Assembly (NCBI GenBank): GCA_010645155.1
Contig: CM021322.1
Coordinates: 1,132,705 to 1,196,704 of the forward strand
DNA length: 64,000 bases
Direction of reading: 5' to 3'
From: Tigriopus japonicus
Taxonomy: Eukaryota > Arthropoda > Copepoda > Harpacticoida > Harpacticidae
The notes beneath the pieces are model-generated. The model ran no database searches and had not been told where the DNA came from. It was given only the letters and a program-made list of their open reading frames with translations. The position numbers were made by a program, and so were the translations under genes. Shown here piece after piece: positions 24,901-44,571 of this stretch (the stretch's first letter is position 1; each line of letters starts with the position of its first letter).

Positions 24901-27545
24901 GCGCATTTTGAATTCGAAGAGAAAAAGCTCAATCTAATTTCTTGAAAAGCTGTAACCCTTTCCTTTTTTGCAGCTATTTTTTAAGTAGGCCAAAACAAAT
25001 GTGAACAAAGTGCTAGACGTTCCATTTGTATCATATGGCACTGTATTTTCCGAGCCAAAAAGAATAAGCTATAGAGTGTAAATAATTCAGAAACACACAC
25101 TCCATCCTCTTCCAATAAATACACTGGCAACTTTGGTCTCTCTCTGAACTTATTATCGAATGACATTGGAGAGAAACAATGGATGTTAAAGTCAAAAGTA
25201 CTTTACCGCTATTGAGCATTGGCATCATTCACTATGAATGCACATTGGATGCAAATCTACTTTTTTCAGAATTAATAGTCCAGGTTATTGCGGATCAAAG
25301 CGAAACAAATAATCAACGAAGGGTTCATAGGGCAAAAAGATGGGTCGGTTCAATCGCAAGATGATGCTCATTGAGCGTGAATGTTGGGATTCCTCTTGAA
25401 ATGACGACAAATGCTTACTTTTGGTTGGCCTGCTCCATCTACTTGGTACATTGGGAGTGCTCACTTCGTCTCTGAATAGGTCGTGCAAACGACCATATTG
25501 TCATTGGTTTTTGTCAAATTAAGAAACGTGACTCCAATGAATATAGAGATTGAAAACATGAGCTCGCAACGGCACCCCAACACAATTCGCAATTATTTCA
25601 AACCTCCTGCAATTAAGATTCATTCACAGATCACCGCCGTTTCAATGCTTGAAACGTTGGTCGAGCGAGAGAATGGTGGCACGGGGGTGCTCAGGATTTT
25701 GAGACTAAAAATGTCCGGAAATCTTATCACAAATCATCCCACCAGTCTCCCTGGTACTAACACCAACATCAATTAAGAAGCCATTTGAATTGAAGAATTC
25801 TTTTCAAAGTCGATGCACATAGTTTTTTAGTGTAACCGATTAGAGTTTTTTAGGGCTGAAAACACTCTCGAGAGATCAGTGTACGAATATCAGGTTGCGT
25901 GATCAGGACAAATCAACACCATGACGTCATGAACTACCTAGATAATGAAGGGTTTCGGACGTGAATGCTTCGCAAGATCAAAATTCCGTCTTAAATTTCT
26001 GGTATTGGAAATTCCTCAGACAAAAATGAGGGCAAAGGGCGTGCTGGTTAGACATACAAAAAGGGAATTTGATGTTCTTCAGGGAAAAGGGATTAGGCAA
26101 TGGACCCGAAGAATTCCAAACCATGCGTTAAGTGAAGTAAATAGTAGTCCAAGCAGGACAAGGGCCAGAAAGGCATTGAGGGGATGGATCCATCATCGTT
26201 AAGAGAGGAGGGAGGAACAGTTCCTTCCTTTATCATACAAACTCTCCCTGATTTCAACTGTGTTCATTTTGGTTTGAATCGTTGGACACCAATGTGGCCT
26301 TGGCCCTATCTTGAAAAGTTGAAAATTCTCGCTCCACTTGGTACTTAAGCTATGATTTATGACACATCATACAAAGCTTACCCGTCACAAGCAAGGAAAA
26401 CAATGCTTTAATCACATGTCACATATTCTTCCACCCCAACTAATTGTTGCACCCACAACTTCCAAGTCCTCTGATACACTTGCAATGGGTGGTGGTTAGT
26501 TCATTATTCACCCCTCAAAACTTTGGCATCGACTAGGTCCACATTTTTTTCAGCTGGCCCAAGTGAATGCAAATCAAATTGGAGAGCTTGAAAAATTGCC
26601 TCATCTGGACCGCATCCCACGATCGCCCCAAACAAGCCTCCCAAGAGCTTCCTTCCTCCACATCACCACCTCCAAGGCTTTCCAAATTCCTAGGTGTGGA
26701 ACTGGAACTTGGCTGGCCCTTCTTTGGCTAGCCCTGGACGATGATGTTCCTGCCAAAGCGAACTTCCTGCCAGGAATAGGGAACCTGTAGGTACGTACGT
26801 ATGTATTTGAGGGAGAGAGAGCAAGAATTGGGCCGAAACTCTTGGACATTTGGGGCCAACAACAATTTACGGACGGACTACTACTACTACTACTAGGATG
26901 AAGATGCTCCTGGAGAAGGAGAAATAGAAGAAGACGAACACCGACTTGATGATGAACACGACGAATTCGATGCAGGACGGGAGGAGCTCCCAACGGCCAC
27001 ACATCGAAGATTTTCATCTGGAAGAAAAAAGAGCGCTCATCTTCACTCCCTATTCGAGCTTTTGGACTGAAAGGGAGAAGCAGAGGCATTTGCATAAATA
27101 CATCATATATTTATATCATATTGAATGTGTTCAATGGATTGATGATTAGGGCTCAGATAAGTTGGCAAGTTTTTGTCCTTGAAAAAAGGTTTTATTGCAT
27201 CAAAGTTGCAAGTGCCCTTGACAAAAGCTCAGACTAAGTTTAGAAAAAAACCATTTGCAAGAAAATGTACCAATACGGAAGGTTTGAAAATGTCATTTTG
27301 GACTACTTCTCTTTGGAGAGGCATTTAATGCTCGTAAAATGGGTGGCTCAAACATTAATCGTTTATTTTGAATAGCAGAGGGAATAAACCAGGCAAACAC
27401 TTCCTTTGTTGCGAAAATATGAAAAGTTGCAAAATTGAGCAGAATCGCCGAGTATTGCAAGTAATTGCATTTGCAAACTTTTCCGAGCTGGACTGATAAA
27501 AAATATGAATGAAGAACACTTGCCCTTCCATAACCACTCCCTTCC
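21910..27545. other. Long gene-poor stretch
   Basis: Frames in this stretch are mostly shadowed on both strands or shaped by simple repeats (AAT/CAA-rich near 24630-24670, CTA triplets near 26878-26898). The plus-strand frames at 25483-25776 and 25945-26202 are basic and unassigned. No tRNA or clear transposon was found. Confidence 0.35.
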
Positions 27546-27561
27546 CAAGTCTGAAGGTGAA

Positions 27562-27625
27562 GACGTGGTGCTGTGGTTAGTGCAGCTCACTTGAGAGAGA
27601 AAAGTCTTTAGTTCGATTCACATCC
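27562..27625 (+). mobile_element. tRNA-like SINE head
   Basis: A tRNA-like unit has a box A word GTGGTTAGTGCAG (27572-27584) inside a D-arm with GCTG/CAGC pairing, and a box B word AGTTCGATTCA (27610-27620). The acceptor stem does not pair and the anticodon loop is irregular, so this is not a functional tRNA. A tRNA-derived SINE or tRNA relic is likely. An A-run (AATAAAAAAAACC) lies about 140 bp downstream at 27760-27772 and could be its tail. Confidence 0.45.
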
Positions 27626-27640
27626 CTTAACTTTCTGAAG

Positions 27641-29535
27641 GAAACTTTTAAACGCCAATTCACATACAAACATGTAAACAATTGGAAAAAATGGATGATG
27701 CAATGGCTGGCTTCATTGACCAGGAAAGGTTTAACCAACCCTCCGCCCTTAGCCACCACAATAAAAAAAACCTGGAGCAAGAGATGCTTTCCCCTTATCC
27801 AATGACGACAATCAATTTGAAGATTTCTATCAAGGTCCAACTTAAAAACAAGGTCTAAAAATAAAATTTCTTAATAATCAATCAATAAGTTTATTGCGAT
27901 GTCTAAACGTCAAATTGGTCGCAGAAGTACAAAGAATGGTATGGGTGTAGGGAATCTCCACAGTGCATGCATCGGCACTGTTCTGTTTGACTAGTGTGGT
28001 ATTCCTTTTTATTGCACGTTAGGTAGTGATCGCTATCTAGAGCCTGCCGAAGCATTTCCTTTCGCCTCTTTGGGTTTTCGGGAATAATGTAACACTCCAT
28101 TGAACTCTTTGGGATTTTTGGTTCATTTCAGAACAGAAGCCAAAACGTGTCACAACTTTTGTTGACAAAAAGATGCATCACTTTAGCAAAGCCATCTTTT
28201 CCTCGCTCATTTTCCAGCTATTTTGTTGTATCAAAAATGCACTTTTCACTCGAGCAGGAAAAAGGACGAGCAAAAGCATAAAAGTCTAAAACTTCTGTAT
28301 ATGTTTTAACGTTCCGTCTTTTCAATTACACGATTGAAAGGAAACAAACTCTTAGAGCCAAATCCTCTCAGATTTGACGCGGAAGAACATTTCAAATTGC
28401 TCATCGTCTTCTTTCTCTTTAATGTTCGATCTTTTTTTAAATGGGAATTAACAAGAATTATTTTTGAGCATACTAAGACACTGTTTCATTCGGGTGACGA
28501 AATTTGTTTCGGCAACAAACTTTATGGCGACCCAATAATATCGCACGTAGTAAACTCGTCTCAGGTTTGGCTTCCAATGGACGATCTCCCAGCTTTCTAG
28601 CTCGTCATTCATATTCGTCAGGTGGAGGTAACGAACACGGACTACGAGCACAAGCTCGGATTGAAATGAGTTCCATAGGCTTTCAAGCTGAGAGATGCCG
28701 ACATCGACATCCTTCTTTTTCTACCAGGCACTTTCGACTCGCGATCTCGAGCATGTAGTTGGCAAGGCTTGCATGGGAAGTAAGGGGAAAATCTTGAGCA
28801 CGTCTGGATGGGGAAACGCCAGATTAAGTACTCGCGATAAGCCAAGCCATTGCAGGAGGATGAAAGCAAAATGGACTGGAACCGAGATCTACGATTCTCA
28901 AATCCGCCATGGGCTAGAATGTTTGCACACCAGAATGGACGATGATATATCAGTTGCTTTTAAAGTGACCAAATACAAATCTGACTTTGTCGGTTTCCCA
29001 ACTGAGCTTTTTAAGACTACATAAATCGATGCAAATATGACATTCATGTCCTAAGCATTGGGGTCAAAACTGAAGGTTTCTAAAGCCGAAAAATCATCCG
29101 AGCATTCGTTTCCTGCACACTTGTGCCCAAGTCCTACCATATATTGACGAAAAAACTAGAAATCAACTAGTTGGGTGTTGATCAAACTGGAAGGGACTCG
29201 ACAACAGACCTCAACAACCTCGGAAGTCTGTCTACCTATGAGGACGACACGCTCATACATATTTCACACGTGTGACGAGAGCAAGTGGGTCCATGTTTCT
29301 CTGAATATAGTATAGATAAAGAATGAAAACACTTGTGTGACTATCCAACACCCATGCAGATGGTATATAGCTTTTTTCAAAGTAGATTTACACATAGGGT
29401 TTTGAAGCGAGAACATACATCTTTTTTCTGCTGACCTCTGCAATTTTCGAGGGCAACTTTCACTAACCTTCGCAATATTGAGGCAATATTTAGTTGGATA
29501 GTTCCTGTCTAACCTCGAAAATCATAAACGCCATC
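27641..29535. other. Region upstream of TDH, no gene seen
   Basis: Mixed short frames without domains. It must contain the TDH promoter. No convincing TATA box or initiator could be chosen by eye. Confidence 0.4.
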
Positions 29536-36617
<7,082 letters not shown>

Positions 36618-36678
36618 CCTTTGCTTGACAATAACAGTTCTATTTTTTCCGTTTTCTTTCCTTTTTGTAAATTTCAAT

Positions 36679-36684
36679 AATAAA
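36679..36684 (+). terminator. Poly(A) signal of TDH
   Basis: AATAAA lies 61 bp after the TDH stop and only 21 bp before the stop codon of the convergent WRNIP1, so the two 3' ends almost certainly overlap. Confidence 0.75.
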
Positions 36685-36704
36685 CGCGTTTGGGATTGTG
36701 CCTC

Positions 36705-38507
36705 TTAACCAAAAAAGTTCACATCCTCTAAACCTTCGGGCATGTAGGACACGTTCCCGACTTTTTCGAGGTCATGGGAATATCCCTGACCATATCCCAT
36801 GTCCTTGGCCAACTTATTTGAAGCATTCCTCAAGTGAAGCGGAACCCCTGGCAATGGCTCACCTTCCGATTTCGATATCAACTGAATCACCTCGCCCATG
36901 GCCTTTAAAACCTCGTGAGATTTTGGCGCTCGGGCCAAATACACGGCACATTGGGCCAATATCACATTACACTCGGGTTTACCGATAAGTTGACACCCTT
37001 GCATTGTCGAAACTGCCATGTTTAAAGCGGTCGGATCGGCTAAACCCACATCTTCACACGAGATGCGAACCAATCTTCGGGCGATGAAGAGAGGATCTTC
37101 ACCACCTTGAAGCATTCGCATGGTCCAATATAAAGCCGCATTGGCATCGGAACCTCGGATCGATTTTTGAAGCGCCGAAGCACAATGGAAATGTTCGTCG
37201 CCTTTCCGATCGTACATGACATGAGATCGTCTTAAACTGTCTTTGATGTGGTCGAGATTGATGGTCTTGGTGTCGGCATTAGAATCCAGAGCCATCTGGA
37301 ACGAGTTCAAAGCCGTTCGAGCATCGCCATTCGACATTTGCGCCAAGTAGGATAAGCAGTCGTCGTCGATATCGAAATCAGAGGCCTTATTTTCTTTGGC
37401 TCGTTCCAGGATCTGTAGCACAGCTTCAGAGGAAAGAGCTTCTAAAGGAATCACTTTGCATCGACTGAGCAAGGCCGAATTCAGACTGAACGAAGGGTTT
37501 TCCGTGGTGGCTCCGATAAGAGTAATGGTCCCGTTTTCCACGTGGGGCAAGAACGCGTCTTGTTGAAGCTTATTAAATCGATGGACCTCGTCGATAAATA
37601 GAATAGTTTTCCTTTTGGTTATTTGGAAGTCGTTCTTGGCCACTTTCATGACTTCTTTGACCTCGGCCACATTGGAAGTGCAGGCCGATAACTTGACGAA
37701 TCGATGGGACTGGTCTTGCTTGCACTTTTGCGCGATCACATTGGCCAAGGAGGTCTTACCACAACCCGGAGGACCCCAGAGAATCACACTGGGCATTTGA
37801 TTGCGCTCAATCAGCGTTCGCCAAAGGTGTTGACCGCCTTCGAGGATCTGAGGTTGACCCACGTAATCGGACAAGTTCCGCGGACGCATGGCCTCGGCCA
37901 AAGGCGGAACAGGCCCTGGAGGCCTCTCAGGAACTGCAAATGAAAAAAGATGAAAGGAAAACATATGTTTAAGCCAAAACTGAAGAGGTTTAAAAGTTTT
38001 AGATAGTTCTTCTGGGTGTGAATGGCAGAAAAACAAGAGGCTTCTAAGAGAAATGAACCGCCCTTAAAAAAATAAAATTGGGATAATTCTTTGCAAGATT
38101 TGCAAACTTTACCTTAAAGGCGCACATTTTCATGGGTGTTTTTGAATCGATATCAAATCATAGAGTATAACATGTAACATCTTCCAAAGAAAGTAAAATT
38201 CAAAGTAAGACTGCTTTTAACATCGTCAAACTTTTGTGAGTGCAATCCGCATTTTCGGGTGCTTACGAGATTGAGATCGTGACGACGAGCCCATATTCCG
38301 ATCCGAAGACATATCATCGGCGCGAGCTCGTTTAGGGGGCGGGGGGGATTGGACCAGGGCGGGCCAAGTCTCGCTTTTGCCGGACGGCTCCGGCACCCCA
38401 CATTTAGCGGCGTGCGAGGCGATGATGTGCTTGGCAAACGACGAGAAGCACAACGGACATTGGGCCTTACCCGCCGCGTCACTGCCGCTCATCACGACCG
38501 CGCTCAC
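36705..38507 (-). CDS. WRNIP1: ATPase WRNIP1 / Mgs1 family
   Basis: AAA+ ATPase related to bacterial RarA and yeast Mgs1, acting at stalled replication forks and crosslinks. Two exons, 38507-38267 and 37933-36705, joined in phase across a 333-bp intron, give 489 aa (human about 665; the linker before the ATPase is short). An N-terminal RAD18-type zinc finger has Cys17, Cys20, His32 and Cys36 with correct spacing, but the ubiquitin-contacting Asp two before the last Cys is Ala34. AAA+ motifs follow: PLAEAMRP and YVGQ (92-107), Walker A GPPGCGKT (134-141), Walker B FIDEVHRF, sensor 1 GATTENPSF, and the RarA-type C-terminal helical part (MQGCQLIGKPECNVILAQ). A second ATG five codons in (38492) could also be used. 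It is convergent with TDH. Confidence 0.93.
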
Positions 38508-39620
38508 ACAAAAAGCGAGAATTAATGTTTCGGCGACAGAATTTCAAATTTCGCGTGTTCTGAACTTGAAATGGTGTGTTGTTGGTTTGGTCGTATTTTC
38601 AGATTAAATTTGGTAGATGCGACGCAAGATACGCAACCTCTGTCCTTGGATATTTTTGCTTAAACCAGGAACCCCTGAAAGGGGTGGACACGAACTCCGA
38701 TTTTTGAAAAAATGGTATGAGGCCGAGGCCATATTTTGACACAATGTCATTTATTCCTTATTAACGAGTAAAACTGTTGAACATGCATCTTGAAAGCATT
38801 CAGGTTAACTTTTTGTGTTAATATTTATTGACTAATTGTTCTTTACCTTGATTTTAGAGGTCCCAGCACTCCTTTTACTCGTCTCATGAACTTTTGACAT
38901 TCAGCTCTCCAAAGGATTTTAGTCCTCTTAACAATCAGGAAAATACATAGATGGAATCTTGCTTCACCCAATAGTCCAACTTTTGTGAAACAATGCTAAA
39001 TAGAAGTATCTGTGGTGATATCTGGAGGGTTACTCCTCTCCCATCCTCATCAGCACCTCCACGACGCAGGAACCATTTCTATAGGAAAATGAAGGAATGA
39101 GAATAGTCTCATTTTGAAACAAGATGGAGTCCAAGTCGGAGATGTTGTTGGCTATAACTATTGAATGGCTCTTTTGACGGTTCTGGATCAGATCAGCCAT
39201 CTGATCCTGATTGGAATTGGAACAAAGGCAATCACGACGTCCTTGAGACAAAATAAGTGAAAAACATGAGGATTAAATCCTGGATTGTGGATCTGATTGA
39301 AAATGTTTCAAGTCTTGGGGCTCAAGAAGGTCAGGACCACGCAGGACTGGGGCTAAGGGTCCTTCAGGACCAGAGGATCATGTCTTTTCATTGCAGGGAT
39401 AGGCTCTACGTGCTTGATAGGGTTTGATTGATCTTCTTAGTTCTTAGATCCCTTTGTCCAGGAATTAACAATCAAATTGAGTCAAAAAATCCACACGATT
39501 CAATCTTGGTGGGAGCATTTCATTCTCAAGACTTTGAGAGGGTCCATGTAATCCGGGTTAGACTGTCAGATCACCAATTTGGGCTGACTGAGTCAAAAGG
39601 CAAATCAAAATATTGAGCCC
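38508..39620. other. Intergenic region upstream of WRNIP1
   Basis: Contains the WRNIP1 promoter, not resolvable by eye. A minus-strand frame at 39251-39030 is protein-like (NISDLDSILFQNETILIPSF) and on the same strand as the coding-like arm of the inverted repeat at 39.7-39.9 kb, but it cannot be assigned. Confidence 0.4.
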
Positions 39621-39720
39621 ATCCATTGCTAGTAGCCACACCTGATATGTTTCGAAGTCATCTTAATTTGTTCTTCATTTGATCGAATTCTTGACACTGA
39701 GGACTTCTTCTTTCTTTGTT

Positions 39721-40250
39721 CCATGTGGACCTTAATGCGAACGCAGATTCCTCTTGGACAGGAACCAAATTTACCCCACAAACTCTCCTCCGGATCAAAA
39801 CGGGGATTTTTATCACGCTCATCCATTAGACAACTTGAACAACCTAAGAATATCTTACCTGTCCTTGAATTATCCTGAACTAAAAGACACAACCATATAA
39901 TAAAAGATATTTGAGGATGGACCATCATTTATAGAACAATGCCAAGGTGACACAACCTAAAACAAACTTGATTTCATACAAAGTTTGGCATGTGTTAGTT
40001 AAGTTCAGGATAATACATGGATGGGTTCAATTGTAAGTTCAAAGATATCAATAAGACGTTCAAATCGGATAATAGATAAGCTCGGAAAACCCCGCTATTT
40101 TGTTGTTGATAATTCAAGGAATGGTAAGATATTCTTAAGTTGTTCAATGGATGAGCATAAAGAAACTCCCCGTTTTGGTCCGTGGGAAAGTTTCTTCTTA
40201 ATCCTTTGGCGGAAAAGAGGAATTTGGGCTGAGATTCTGGTCCATATTCG
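39721..40250. repeat. Inverted repeat pair with coding-like arms
   Basis: The left arm (about 39721-39880, read on minus) and right arm (about 40107-40248, read on plus) are diverged copies in opposite orientation. Each reads GATAATTCAAGGA, GGTAAGATATTCTTA, TTGTTCAA, ATGGATGAGC, CCCCGTTTTG, GAGGAAT and TGGTCCA in order. Both arms are open and give similar peptides (DNSRTGKIFLGC versus DNSRNGKIFLSC, then MDE...PRF). The similar peptides suggest an exon duplicated in inverted orientation, or arms of a decayed foldback transposon. A Cys-rich, zinc-finger-like pattern (GRF or FLYWCH type) is conceivable but not demonstrable. Confidence 0.55.
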
Positions 40251-40259
40251 TTCTTTTTG

Positions 40260-42266
40260 CTGTAGTTAGGTCTATCACTTCCGAAGGTTGTAGCCGGTAA
40301 CCTAGTCATCATCAGACTTCATTTGATCACTTTGATCGTCATCTTGTAGAAAAGACACCTTGTGGGGGGTTCATTCGCACTCCATGATGTGCTCATTCAT
40401 TCATTCACTATTTCATTCACTCGTTCTTGGCTGAACTTAATGTCTTCGAAACACCCACATCAGACTGATTTTGGGGCGTGGGGTTGACCTTTACCAAGGC
40501 TAGGACTTGGCTGGACCCGCTTGAAACACAGAAAACCCCGATTGGCGCACTATCTTTAGGACTCTTGGTCGATTTCCGTTTGATTTTCCACTCCCAACAT
40601 GGCCGTTTGTACTTCTTGTTTACTTACGAACTCTAGGCCTCATCCGTGTGAGGTTGCGAGCTAGGAAATTCCGCGAGTTCGTATCCAGTATTTATACTAT
40701 TATATAGGTTATCCCTGCTTAAACGAACCTTACCGCACAAACTAGCCCCAGACTTCTCAGTTCTAGCTAAGCAGGCAGACTACGACGACAGTTGTTTGAT
40801 CCGTGACCTCTAGATGACTCAGGCTGTATTTTCGGGATTGACTCTGAGAATCAAACTTGAAAAGGGATATTTGCGTTACAAACAAGGTAGCGCCATCTAT
40901 GACGTGCCTTATGAAACCATCATTTTTAACAATGTTGTTAGGTAATCCCTCATAGAGGGCGGTTTTGGCGACGTCAAAATTGAGATATCTCTATTTCATT
41001 TATCTATGCTTACCGTAACGTCAATTTGGCAGGATTGTTTGTTGTAAGTGGGATATTTTTTTGTTCAGACGGCCGCATTGTCAAGGTAAAAATATACGGT
41101 AAAAATATAAAGCATTGCATGCATGACAAACCCGTGATAAAAATCAATGGCATGCATAACTAGGGTTAGGACCGATTGGACACAGTTGCAATTTTTAGCC
41201 ATCTTTGTCAAATTCACCAACTTCTCGATTTTTTGCGACAATCAGCAACTTTTGGCATTTTTTGTCTCAAGCACTGAAATCTTGCGGAAATCGTTCAAAT
41301 TATATATTCAGCATGCACTTATACAAGACTTTTTTAGAGACTCAATAATTTTATTTTGATTCTAGAATAGTTTGTGCAAAGCAAATTTGTTTTAAGGGAA
41401 GCCAACGTTTAAAGAAAGAGACATTCTTGAGGCCTAACATCCAAATAAGTTTGGCTTGTATTCAAGGGCAAACCTGATCAATCTGACTCCCCTAATCTTT
41501 AGGCAGCTAGTTTTAGGTCATTTAGATTGCTTATTTTTTCACATCTGTCCTAAGAATTCCTTCAGTTCAGCTCACATTGAAAATGAGGCTGACAAACACA
41601 TTAATGCGTTAACTGCGTTATATTCAGTTATTCACTGAGCAAAAATGAGGCTAAACTGGATATCATAATGCTGCCCATGAAAAGATGTTACCCAAGAAAT
41701 ATTCACTCCTTAACTACTAAAATAGATAGATTCACAAGCGATAGACATTTTGAACCGAGGTCACTTATTATTATATCCGTAATCTGAGCAATCTAAAATG
41801 TTGATTTTTGCGCATACATCTTCCGCTGAGCTCGCACAAGATAAAGGCCGTTCTTGGTTGCAACTGTTCACATCTCATCTGAAATCACGATGAAAATAGT
41901 CCAAAACAACAAGCTTTTTAGGGCGCCCAAACCCTTCACTCTTCTGAAGAAAGTCTTCTTAATATTAACACAGTTTTAAAGCAAATAGAGCCCTTCACGA
42001 TGACTCAAAGGGCCCAAATCAAGCTCAAATTATCCTCTTTTACTCTTCAAAGGGCCAACCATTGCCTGTCTTTCCGGACCTCTCGCTGACGAATGAATGA
42101 GCGAGCTAATTTTACAGTCACCCTTACGGTCTCAAAACCAACCTAAACAAATATTTTGACAAACAAACAAACGGCATGACAAGAGCTCCTCTTGCATGAC
42201 CGCTAAACCGTGAAGCCAGTGCACTACCGTCCTTGGGATTAGGTCCAAAATCCCATCGTCAATAAC
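40260..42266. other. Intergenic, nothing recognised
   Basis: Frames at 41147-41638 are short and unassigned. The region just before 42267 must hold the promoter of the first OXA1L gene. Confidence 0.4.
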
Positions 42267-44471
42267 ATGTGGCGTACCCTCCAGGCCTCGAGACGGATCC
42301 GTCCGGATCTCGGACCCAAATTGTGGCTGAACAGTTCAAGCATTCTAGGTTCCCAGAAGTTTGGAAGTGCGCCATTTCGCCGTTTCAGCCAGAGTTCCAG
42401 TCTCGGGCAAGACACGCCTTCCGTCTTAGAAACCGGGGTGTCTGAGCCCGTCTTGAACGCCCTGGGGGAACCCACTTTCCAGAGTTTGGGCCTGGCCCAC
42501 GGCTACCCTTCGGGTTGGGTCCAATCTTTGTTGGAAGTGATCCACGTGCAGACCGAGTTACCTTGGTGGCTCAACATCGTCACGGGTTAGTTCTGAGATT
42601 TTGCCTCATCAATGGGTTTCATCCAAGATCGGTAGTGGCATGTGGTTGGTTTTAGGTCAAGAAAATAAGGAAATAGTCTCTTGTTACATAAATTTTCAAC
42701 ACGTAGCTTCCATTTATCTGACAGATTGTCAATAGCTCATATAATTTGTCGGTGATTTCTTTCCCGCTCAAGTATTTTTTCTTGTCAGTCGGGCCAAAGA
42801 CGGCCATAATTTGCATTGAAATAGGGTTCAGAGCTCTTCTCGTCATTTCTCGGTCGGTTTCAGCCACTTGTCTATTACGCCTGTGTCTCTTTCCCATCGT
42901 CATCAAATCGCAACGGAGTATAGTCACTATGCACAACGTGATGCCGCAGATGAAAAAGGCCCAAGCCCGAATTTTGGCCGCACCCAATCGACAAGCGGGT
43001 AAGCTCATGAAAAATGAGGCGTTTGGACAACAATTTCAGGCGTTCTTCGGCCCTATTTTTAGGTCAAGCCGCGTCCGAGGACTATGCTCGCCTTATGAAG
43101 ACGAATAAGGTCAGCCCTTTTGGACCGTTGGGTCCGATGATTGTCCAAGGGAGTTGCTTCGCCTCCATGTTTTTTGGTCTCCGTGGAATGGCCAATCAAC
43201 CCGTGGTGAGCATGCAAAGTCAGGGCCTCTTTTGGTTCACCGATCTTACTGCGGCCGACCCCTTGTTCGTGTTGCCCGTGGTCACGGCCGGCTCGTTGTT
43301 CCTGTTCATCTATAGTAACGCGGAAATAGATGCGGGTGCCATGGGTCAAACGGTTCGCAAGTTCATGCTCCTTCTACCCATTTTGAGTATTCCGGCCATG
43401 TGCTATTTTCCCGCAGTAAGTAATCGCCACACCCAGTCAATTCGTGTTGCCTGAATGCTTAGCTATGATTTTTTTCGATTTTAAGTCTCGAATTTCTTCG
43501 AGACTAATCTGTGGCGGATGTATATTCAATACATTATACATTTATACATTCCAACAAATGTAGGAAGTTCATTGAGCTGCCACAAGTCCTTCAATTGCTT
43601 AAAGAGTGGATTGTTCAATCAATACCTCAATCCTGAATGGCTCATTTGTAATTATTAACAGTTACTTAGATCTCAGATGTAATTCATAACATTAACAGTT
43701 AAATTGATGTCAAATTTATTAAATAACAATTATTTTGATCTCAAATGTAGTTAATTGCAATTACTAATTACATTTTTTTCGTTTTCGAGAGATTTGATAA
43801 AATATAACAACAAAACCATTAGCGACATAAATCTCCTATTCGACCTTTCAAAAAAATGGTCGATTTTATTCGAGTGGCAAGAACGTGCTGAATGATTGTT
43901 GACGTAAAAGACCAAAATTTTATATTTGAAATATCAAGACCTAGCAAATTGTCCCAAGAAGAAGCCAAGTTGAAAGAAGTAATTCCAAAAAAAATCCGTT
44001 TTCTTTTTTGTGCTCTTTTATCCATTTTAAGGAAAAATGAAAAATATTTTATTGGCTACGTTTTTTTCTGGTTTTGTCACTTAGCGTTTCCGTCTTCTAC
44101 TAATGAATAATGTAAGCCTTTCACTTTTCACTCAGGCTCTCAATCTATATTGGTTAACCAATAATTTGTTAACAATTGGACAAGCCACGCTCATAAAACT
44201 GCCCGTGGTACGGAATCGATTTGGCATTCCTGCACGACGTGTCTACACCAAGGAAGAAGCGGAATTAGTCGCGCAATTCCTGCCAGTGAGGTGAGTGAGC
44301 TTAAATTCTTTCAATAAATATACGTGATTTATTGAAAATGTTTGTTCTTTCAGTGCCAAATCTGACAAGCCAGCCCATTTAAGCCCCAATGAAGGAAAAG
44401 TCCAGGATTTCTCGGATATTGAACGACGAGTCAAGACCAGTCAAGCAGAACGCCGACGAAAGCGATCCTAG
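42267..44471 (+). CDS. OXA1L: Mitochondrial inner membrane insertase, OXA1L copy A
   Basis: YidC/Oxa1/Alb3 family insertase that places mitochondrially made proteins into the inner membrane. Five exons: 42267-42585, 42864-42998, 43063-43415, 44136-44290, 44354-44471, joined in phase by GT-AG introns, three of them 278, 64 and 63 bp; 359 aa. Features in order: Arg-rich presequence with RRFSQSSS; PSGWVQSLLEVIHVQTELPWW before TM1; the groove arginine of the family at Arg112 (LLRLCLFP); GLRGMANQPV, LFWFTDLTAADPLFVLPVV; the last membrane helix with LYWLTNNLLTIGQ; and a very basic C terminus (AERRRKRS) suited to ribosome binding. Where relatives and copy B have QAPIF before TM3, this copy has QGSCF. 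The short second intron restores the frame between ...NRQAG and QAASEDY; without it the ORF breaks. This is the more diverged of the tandem pair. Confidence 0.9.
43630..43780. repeat. AATTAC-type repeat in OXA1L copy A intron 3
   Basis: Repeated TAATTATTAAC, ATCTCAGATGTAATT and TTGATCTCAAATGTAGTTAATTGCAATTAC words. The block matches the repeat at 57.9-58.5 kb, which shares TTTGATCTCAAATGTAATTAATTACAATTAC-type sequence. Confidence 0.6.
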
Positions 44472-44553
44472 CCGGAGGGAGGGCTTTTAGATAGGAATCG
44501 CTAAAAGGACCACGATGAGGACATATTGTCCCATGCCTTCCCTTCTTAGGAAG

Positions 44554-44559
44554 AATAAA
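44554..44559 (+). terminator. Poly(A) signal of OXA1L copy A
   Basis: AATAAA 83 bp after the stop codon (TAG ending 44471). Confidence 0.75.
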
Positions 44560-44571
44560 ATACCGTCTCAT

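Noticed and set aside
26563..27095. Long frames on both strands near 26.6-27.1 kb
   Set aside because: Mutual shadows with poly-Ser from a CTA/AGA-rich repeat; no domain or splice site pattern favours either.
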